64,000 bases of DNA from positions 89,800-153,799 of the forward strand of contig NZ_LGED01000192.1 in assembly GCF_001280085.1 (NCBI RefSeq), written 5' to 3'. A program made the translations under genes and the position numbers. Origin of the DNA: Saccharothrix sp. NRRL B-16348 (GTDB lineage Bacteria > Actinomycetota > Actinomycetes > Mycobacteriales > Pseudonocardiaceae). Below, piece after piece: positions 59,094 through 64,000 of this stretch (position 1 is its first letter; each line of letters starts with the position of its first letter). A model generated the notes under the pieces. The model did no database searches. It saw only the letters and a list, made by a program, of their open reading frames with translations, and was not told the DNA's origin.

Positions 59094-59273
59094 GACGGCT
59101 GAAGCTAGCGACACTTCCGCCCCGGTCACAGGCTGTCCGGCTGTCCGGAACCGTCCCGGACAGCCGTCCGGGACGCCGCCTGGCCACCGGCTCACCCGCC
59201 GCGGCGAAAAGCGGCGTGACTGTCGGTGGTGATCGGTAGGCTCAGCGGAGCGGACCACAGCGGAGGAGGCCGA

Positions 59274-60434
59274 GTGACGGCGAGGGACGGGCGGCTGGTC
59301 GGCGACCTGGCCAGGGCCATCGACGAGTCGGACTTCGCCTGGTCGCTGGTGCTCGTCGGCGAGGACCAGCGGGACAAGCTGGCCGCGCTGACCAGCGACC
59401 TGCTCGGCAAGCCGTCGACCAGCGGCGACGGCAAGCAGATCACCTCCGGTTACGCCTACTGGGGCATCGGCCCGACGATCGCCTGGGCGCACGCCTGCGC
59501 CGACCCGTTCTACCTGGTCATGAAGCAGAGCCTGGACTCGTTCACCCGCCGCTGGGGCCGGGTGCGCGGCCGGATCGGCGAGGGCTTCCACCACGTCAGC
59601 TTCGGCGTCGGCACCGGGCACAAGGACCGGCTGATCCTGGAGCACCTGCTGGAGCACAACCCGGGCCTGCTCTACGTCCCGGTGGACATGAGCTCCGAGA
59701 TGCTGCGGCTGGGCACGCAGGAGGCCACGCACCGCGTCGGCCTGCGCGGGCACCGAGTGGTGCCGGTGCAGCTGGACTTCTCCATCACCGAGAACCTGGC
59801 CGAGTTCCGCGAGCTGATCCACCGGCTGGTCGGCGACGAGCCGGTGCTGTACTCGCTGCTGGGCAACACGCTGGCGAACTTCGACCACGACGACGAGCTG
59901 CTCGCGAACCTGACCGCGCTGGCCCGGCCGCAGGACCTGTTCCTGCTGGAGGTCGCCACCACCGAGGCGCTCAACGACGACCTGGCGCAGGACGCGGTCG
60001 AGGAGTACGCCCGCAGCCGCGCCTACCGCGAGTTCGTGACCAGCGCGTTGCTGCACAACACCGACCTGACGATCAACGTCGACGCGGTGCAGTTCCGCGG
60101 CGCGGTCGAGGGCGACCGGGCGTTGAAGGTGAAGGTGATCTACCAGAACCAGACCGGCGGCGACATCATGATGATGCTGCCCGACCGGAACCGGGTGCCG
60201 TTCCCCGACCGGGACACCATCCGCCTCTACCTGACCCGCAAGTACGCGCGGAAGGCGTTGGACGGGATCGTGCGCGGCGCCGGGATGCGCAAGGTCGCCG
60301 GCACCCACTCGGACTTCGGCGTGCCGCGCTCGTCGCAGGGCTTCGGCATGGACCTGCTGCTGCTCGCGCCCGGTGAGCCGGTGCCCGCGCCGAGGTCGGA
60401 CGACGACGTGGCCAACGTCATCTGGGGGAACTGA
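59274..60434 (+). CDS. EgtD-like SAM-dependent methyltransferase (histidine N-alpha-methyltransferase family)
   Basis: A 386-residue protein starting at GTG after GGAGGAGG. The SAM-binding strand and loop are in HHVSFGVGTGHKDRLILEHL (about 102-121), then LLYVPVDMSSEML (acidic end of strand 2), LYSLLGNTLANFDHDDELL and FLLEVATTEAL. The layout matches the Methyltransf_33/EgtD superfamily, but it is longer than true EgtD (about 320 residues), has an N-terminal extension, and no other ergothioneine gene is nearby. The substrate may therefore differ. The next gene follows after 6 bases and encodes a small membrane protein. Confidence 0.8.
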   Translation: MTARDGRLVGDLARAIDESDFAWSLVLVGEDQRDKLAALTSDLLGKPSTSGDGKQITSGYAYWGIGPTIAWAHACADPFYLVMKQSLDSFTRRWGRVRGRIGEGFHHVSFGVGTGHKDRLILEHLLEHNPGLLYVPVDMSSEMLRLGTQEATHRVGLRGHRVVPVQLDFSITENLAEFRELIHRLVGDEPVLYSLLGNTLANFDHDDELLANLTALARPQDLFLLEVATTEALNDDLAQDAVEEYARSRAYREFVTSALLHNTDLTINVDAVQFRGAVEGDRALKVKVIYQNQTGGDIMMMLPDRNRVPFPDRDTIRLYLTRKYARKALDGIVRGAGMRKVAGTHSDFGVPRSSQGFGMDLLLLAPGEPVPAPRSDDDVANVIWGN

Positions 60435-60440
60435 CCGCCG

Positions 60441-61010
60441 ATGACCCGGATCGCGATCACGGCGCTCACGTTCGGCGCGCTCGCGGTGGCGATGGCGCTG
60501 GGCCTGAGCTGGTTCGTCGTGTCGCCGCCCGGAGACCGGTGGGAACCGGCGGTGAACTCGTTGGCGCTGCTCGCGGGCATCACCGGCATCTTCGCCGAGC
60601 GGTGGGCGTCGCAGCGCGAGCAGCGCAACCAGGCGATCGAGTCGATCCGGCTGGAGATGGCGCGCAACCGGGAGACGCTGGACGGCGAGGCGTTCAGCGC
60701 GACCAGCTCACGCGTCAGGCGGGTGTACCCGCGGCTGGTGCAGTCGGCGGTGGACTCGGCGCTGTCGTCGGGCGCGCTCAGCCCGCACCGCGACGCCGAG
60801 CTGATCGACCTGCTGCACCGGTGGCGCACGGCGGTCGCGTCGGTGAACCGGCGGCTGGAGCTGACCGAGATGCTGGTGTTCACCAGCGCGTCCGACGAGA
60901 AGGCCGAGCAGTTCCACACCGCGCTGCACAGCGCCAGCAGCTTCTTCCAGGGCGTGCGGACGCTCCTGGACGAGGCGCAGGCCACCCTCGGCGCGCCGGT
61001 GCGAGGTTAA
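60441..61010 (+). CDS. small membrane protein paired with the methyltransferase
   Basis: A 189-residue protein with two N-terminal membrane helices (about 5-28 and 38-52) separated by a short PPGDRWEPA loop, then a long helical cytoplasmic domain (IESIRLEMARNRETL, LIDLLHRWRTAVASVNRRLE). It begins 6 bases after the methyltransferase stop, so co-translation is likely. Its stop overlaps the stop of the convergent DUF6292 gene by 3 bases (TTAA). No family recognised; the architecture resembles small membrane partners of signalling or defence enzymes. Confidence 0.7.
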   Translation: MTRIAITALTFGALAVAMALGLSWFVVSPPGDRWEPAVNSLALLAGITGIFAERWASQREQRNQAIESIRLEMARNRETLDGEAFSATSSRVRRVYPRLVQSAVDSALSSGALSPHRDAELIDLLHRWRTAVASVNRRLELTEMLVFTSASDEKAEQFHTALHSASSFFQGVRTLLDEAQATLGAPVRG

Positions 61011-61363
61011 CGCGCGGCCAGCAGCGTGCGGTCGTCGTCCACGAGGTCCAGCCCCTCGACCCAGCGGGCCACCGCGGCGGGTTCCGGCAGGACCGGGCCG
61101 CGCAGCCTGGCCAGCACGAACGGCGGCTCGGCGCTGTCGGCCTCCACCGCGACCGCCCAGCCGCGGCCCTCCTCCCACAGCAGCGCCACGTCCCGGTCGG
61201 CGAAGCCGGGCAGGTGGCCGTCGAGCGCGAGATAGGCGCCCAGGCGCGAGCCGTCGGACTGCACGCACGAGCACTCGCCGCTGAGGCCGAGCGCGCGCGT
61301 CACCTTCGAGACGTAGGCCAGCAGTGCGCGCGCCGCGCTGTCGTCATCGAATTCCCAGTCCAT
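61007..61363 (-). CDS. DUF6292 family protein
   Basis: A 118-residue cytoplasmic protein of an actinobacterial family: DWEFDDDSAARALLAYVSKV, ALGLSGE, DVALLWEEGRGWAVAVE and PEPAAVARWVEGLDL. The family is often found near helix-turn-helix or regulatory genes, and its role is unknown. The start at ATG 61363 is chosen because the family begins there; 13 more codons are open upstream. It is convergent with the preceding membrane gene. Confidence 0.8.
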   Translation of the reverse strand: MDWEFDDDSAARALLAYVSKVTRALGLSGECSCVQSDGSRLGAYLALDGHLPGFADRDVALLWEEGRGWAVAVEADSAEPPFVLARLRGPVLPEPAAVARWVEGLDLVDDDRTLLAAR

Positions 61364-61485
61364 CGAGCACCACCGTTCCCCGCCCCGAAGCACACGGTCC
61401 AACGCCGACCACTCGGCGCGATCCGGGGTAGCCCGATCGAGCGGGTTTGAAACCCGGACGTTCGGATTTTTTGGCCGGCGAGGCG

Positions 61486-63114
61486 TCAGGGAGCGACCGG
61501 ACCAGGCTTTTCGTGCAGGTAGACACCCACCCAGTCGACCGCGTCCCGGGTCGGCTCCGCGGGCGGCGCGGGCTCGAAGTTCGCCGCGTCGTCCACGCTG
61601 CCCGTGCCGTCGTAGCGGGCGGTCAGCGGGTACGGGAACACCGGCCGGGTGCGCACCGCGTCACCGTCGGCGTCACGGCCCGTGGCGATCACCCGGTCCG
61701 GCGCGGCGCCCTGCTCCACCCACGCCAGCAGCTCCCGGATCGGGTCGAAACCGGTCAACGTGCCGCCGCCACCGCAGTGGTGCAGGCCGGGGACCATGAA
61801 CAGCCTGGCCCAAGAGCGGACGTCGCCGCCGTCGCGCTGCTCCAGCCGCGCGTAGTAGTCGAGCAGGGCACGCGGCGGGACGCCCTGGTCACCCCAGCCG
61901 TGCCAGAGGATCAGCTTGCCCCCCGCGTCGCGGAACTCGTCCAGGTCGAGGCTCATCGCGTTGCCGCGCACGCCCTCGACGTTGAGCCGGGCGAACTCCT
62001 CGGCGGTGAACTCGACGTCCGCCAGCGACGAGCCCGGCGAGCCGACCGGGAACGCCATGTGCTTGAGGAAGTTGTCCGCGAGCAGGGCGGAGAACGTCGC
62101 GGCGCGGGCGTCGGTGGTCGGGGTGATCCAGTCCACCCAGGCCGGCTCGGAGCCGCGTTCCTGCCCGGCCGGGTAGAGCCGCTTGCCACGCGCGTCCTTC
62201 GGGCCCGCGTACAGCTTGCGTACCACGTCGAGCTGCGCGGGCGTGAGGCACTTGCCGCCGTCGGCGGTGCACTTCAACGGCGCGGGGTCGTAGTCGCACC
62301 GGCGCGGGTCGTCGATCTGGTCGTCCACCAGGCCGTCGAGGCGGTCGCAGTGCCGCATGACGGCGTCGTGCAGCAGCGGCAGCAGGTCGGCGGTGAGCAC
62401 CGGGAGGCCGTCCGCGCCGGTGTTCGTGCGGGCCAGCCACGCCTGGTAGAGCACGAGCGGGGTCTGGTAGTTCGCGGGCGCGCCGGCGATGATGCCGTCG
62501 AAGTCGTCCGGGTAGCGCTGGGCCAGCAGCAGCCCTTCCCGGCCGCCGTTGGAGCAGCCGGCGAAGTAGGAGAACGAGGGCGGGTCGCCGTAGAAGTCCT
62601 CGATGACCTGCTTGGCGGCCATCGAGACGACGTGCGGCGCGCGGAACGCGAAGTCGTCGCGAGCGGCCTGGTTGGCGGCCGCGGGCCTGCCGTCGGCCGA
62701 CCTCACCGTGCCCCGGCCGACGTGCCCGTCGTCCGTGGTGGCGACCGCGAGCCCGCCGATCTCCGGACCGCAGTCGGGGAACGCGGGCGACACGAGCTCA
62801 CCGCAGAACCCGCCGCAGCCGTACTGGAGGTAGCGACCGGTGTAGGTCGTGGTCGGCAGCTTCAGGTGGAACCGGACCTCCGGCTCGACGTACCCGAGCA
62901 CGGCACAGTGCGCGGCCTCGTCACCCTCCGCCACCACTTCCGCCTGCGTCACGTGCGCACGCGTGCCGGGGATCGCGAAGTCCCGCACCAGCTCCGCGCA
63001 CTCGACCTCGGGCCGGATCGCCGTGCCCTGCTCGCCGGGCGCGGCAGCGAGCGCGGCCACCAAGGCGACCAACATCCCGACCAGCACGCCCCACCGGATC
63101 ACTCGCACCTCCAT
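61486..63114 (-). CDS. secreted tannase/feruloyl esterase family hydrolase
   Basis: A 542-residue exported alpha/beta hydrolase of the tannase family. Signal peptide about 1-27. The family CS-D-HC motif is complete: GCSNGGREG with the nucleophile Ser188 next to Cys187, HGWGDQGVPP with Asp409, and PGLHHCGGG with His446 next to Cys447; the two cysteines are expected to form the active-site disulfide. A lid domain with Ca-binding Asp residues (HCDRLDGLVDDQIDDP) lies between. It hydrolyses phenolic esters such as gallate or ferulate esters from plant material. Confidence 0.93.
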   Translation of the reverse strand: MEVRVIRWGVLVGMLVALVAALAAAPGEQGTAIRPEVECAELVRDFAIPGTRAHVTQAEVVAEGDEAAHCAVLGYVEPEVRFHLKLPTTTYTGRYLQYGCGGFCGELVSPAFPDCGPEIGGLAVATTDDGHVGRGTVRSADGRPAAANQAARDDFAFRAPHVVSMAAKQVIEDFYGDPPSFSYFAGCSNGGREGLLLAQRYPDDFDGIIAGAPANYQTPLVLYQAWLARTNTGADGLPVLTADLLPLLHDAVMRHCDRLDGLVDDQIDDPRRCDYDPAPLKCTADGGKCLTPAQLDVVRKLYAGPKDARGKRLYPAGQERGSEPAWVDWITPTTDARAATFSALLADNFLKHMAFPVGSPGSSLADVEFTAEEFARLNVEGVRGNAMSLDLDEFRDAGGKLILWHGWGDQGVPPRALLDYYARLEQRDGGDVRSWARLFMVPGLHHCGGGGTLTGFDPIRELLAWVEQGAAPDRVIATGRDADGDAVRTRPVFPYPLTARYDGTGSVDDAANFEPAPPAEPTRDAVDWVGVYLHEKPGPVAP

Positions 63115-63211
63115 CCCCGCCCATTCTGCCGATCACTCGCGCACCAACCGGATCCCGGTCCCGTTCGTGCGGAGTATCCCCTGTTCGTGGCCTTGACGGG
63201 CCGGAAACGAA

Positions 63212-63778
63212 TCAGGGACGGGGTGTGAGCACGGCAACGCCCGCGATGTCGTCCAGGTACTCGGCCGTGAAGCCGCCCGCGACGTTCTCCGCCTCGGCGA
63301 TCACGACGGTCACGTCGTCGACCACGGCGGAGTCGTAGTTGTGCGCGGTGAACGGCACGTCGACGATCTGCAGGAGCGATCCCGACAGCGGGGTGAGGTC
63401 ACCGGTGCCGTGGACGTCCTCCAACCGCTTGAACTCGCGGGCCTTGTCACGATCGTCGAACTCGACCCAGGCCACGAACACCACCGCCGTGCCACCTTTG
63501 TCGTCGGTGAGCGTGAACAACATCCGGTCCAACGCCACGCAGGGCACCGCCTTCAACAACTCCTGCACCTGCCCGAACGAGTGGGACACGCACTCGCCGT
63601 CACCCCGCGTCACCCGATCCACCACGCGGAGCCCGGTATCGCGCCACACCTCGTCGGGATCACCAGGCGCCGCAAGCCCCCCAGCCCCAGCCGCCACCAC
63701 CCCGGCCACCACAGCGGCAGCGATCAACCCACCAGACCCCACACCGCCACCTCCACCCCCGACCGGCACGTCACCCAC
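63212..63778 (-). CDS. unknown protein with N-terminal membrane anchor
   Basis: A 188-residue protein. After a Gly-rich start there is one membrane helix (LIAAAVVAGVVAAGAGGLAA, about 18-37). The external part is compact: ECVSHSFGQVQELLKAVPC with two cysteines that may pair, AVVFVAWVEFDDRDKAREF, and VVDDVTVVIAEAENVAGGF. Related exported proteins occur in actinomycetes without known function. The start is uncertain because several GTG codons are in frame. It is the last gene on the right. Confidence 0.65.
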   Translation of the reverse strand: MGDVPVGGGGGGVGSGGLIAAAVVAGVVAAGAGGLAAPGDPDEVWRDTGLRVVDRVTRGDGECVSHSFGQVQELLKAVPCVALDRMLFTLTDDKGGTAVVFVAWVEFDDRDKAREFKRLEDVHGTGDLTPLSGSLLQIVDVPFTAHNYDSAVVDDVTVVIAEAENVAGGFTAEYLDDIAGVAVLTPRP

Positions 63779-63916
63779 TGGTACCCGGTTCGACGGTAAC
63801 TCCCACCTTCCACCACCAACAGCCCACCAAGCCCGACATCCCGAGCCCAGACTCGCCCCAACCTCAGCTTCTGATCACGCCAACAACGGACCCGAAACCT
63901 TCCGCAGAGGCCCGAT

Positions 63917-63939
63917 TTGACATGGGTTCGGGTGCTTTA
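63917..63939 (+). promoter_or_regulatory. possible promoter near the right edge
   Basis: TTGACA and TAGGCT with a spacing of about 15 bases point out of the window on the plus strand. The short spacing makes this uncertain; the gene it would serve is not visible. Confidence 0.3.
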
Positions 63940-63948
63940 GGCTGGTCG

Positions 63949-63997
63949 AAGCCGGGCAGGCTTGGCGGACGCTCTTCCCGCCAGGCCTGCCCGGCTT
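63949..63997. terminator. 20-bp-stem hairpin at the right edge
   Basis: AAGCCGGGCAGGCTTGGCGG pairs with its near-exact complement (one G-T wobble) across a 9-base loop, and the plus strand runs on into CTTTGG. This is a strong terminator, probably for a gene outside the window or for transcripts from the promoter-like site just before it. Confidence 0.6.
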
Positions 63998-64000
63998 TGG

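Noticed and set aside
59094..60308. Long minus-strand extension of the SARP gene (frame open to 60308)
   Set aside because: It is antisense to the EgtD-like methyltransferase, whose family motifs are clear, and the SARP family begins at 59093 or 59081.

Overview
The window is very GC-rich actinomycete chromosome: GTG starts and 4-bp ATGA/GTGA gene overlaps are frequent, codon third positions are almost always G or C, and there is a SARP/AfsR regulator, LacI/ROK sugar regulators, mycothiol-type enzymes, Tat and Sec secreted hydrolases and actinobacterial DUF families. Gene content and a 22-bp tandem palindromic repeat suggest a Pseudonocardiales relative (Saccharothrix/Actinosynnema/Lentzea-like). 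That placement is an inference from style, not from a marker gene. No rRNA, tRNA, transposase, integrase, prophage or CRISPR array was recognised, so this looks like ordinary chromosome with accessory metabolic and regulatory genes.

Layout. 1-3.8 kb: end of an ATP-dependent DNA ligase, a WYL regulator, a small unknown protein, a uracil-DNA glycosylase family protein, a double-DUF427 protein and a DUF305 lipoprotein. 3.8-12.5 kb: a minus-strand sugar/oligosaccharide uptake operon (family 5 binding lipoprotein, two ATPases, two permeases, GH1 beta-glucosidase) facing a divergent ROK regulator. 12.4-15.9 kb: a 22-bp repeat cluster, a LacI regulator and a secreted discoidin/beta-helix protein with a LacI-type operator over its promoter. 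16-19.1 kb: VOC protein with divergent AraC regulator, a maleylpyruvate-isomerase-like protein and a LysR regulator. 19.2-21.3 kb: a caspase-like peptidase joined to a WD40/membrane part, broken by two apparent single-base insertions. 21.3-27.3 kb: DUF418 membrane protein, then the urea ABC transporter operon urtABCDE.

27.3-36.4 kb: DUF4239 membrane protein coupled to a Thr-rich beta-propeller protein; a four-gene membrane operon of unknown function led by a NarL-type two-component system; an FAD monooxygenase-like protein. 36.5-41 kb: a large secreted FN3-array protein and a secreted trypsin-like protease with a P domain. 41.4-46 kb: leaderless TetR, MFS exporter, carotenoid oxygenase, frameshifted SRPBCC gene and a Tat-exported GH16 enzyme. 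46-54 kb: second S1 protease, nitroreductase-hemerythrin fusion, DUF4232 lipoprotein, MacB-like ABC export operon, SGNH hydrolase. 54-64 kb: unknown small proteins, P-loop protein, SARP-NB-ARC-TPR regulator divergent from an EgtD-like methyltransferase plus membrane partner, DUF6292, tannase/feruloyl esterase and an unknown membrane-anchored protein.

How the parts fit. Much of the window serves saprophytic polymer use: secreted GH16, beta-helix and tannase-type enzymes, two secreted proteases, an oligosaccharide importer with beta-glucosidase, and urea uptake. Each carbohydrate block carries its own repressor. Least understood are the caspase-WD40 gene, the two-component/membrane operon, the methyltransferase-membrane pair and the DUF4239-propeller pair. 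Three apparent +1 base insertions in otherwise well-conserved genes should be checked against raw reads before any is called a pseudogene.
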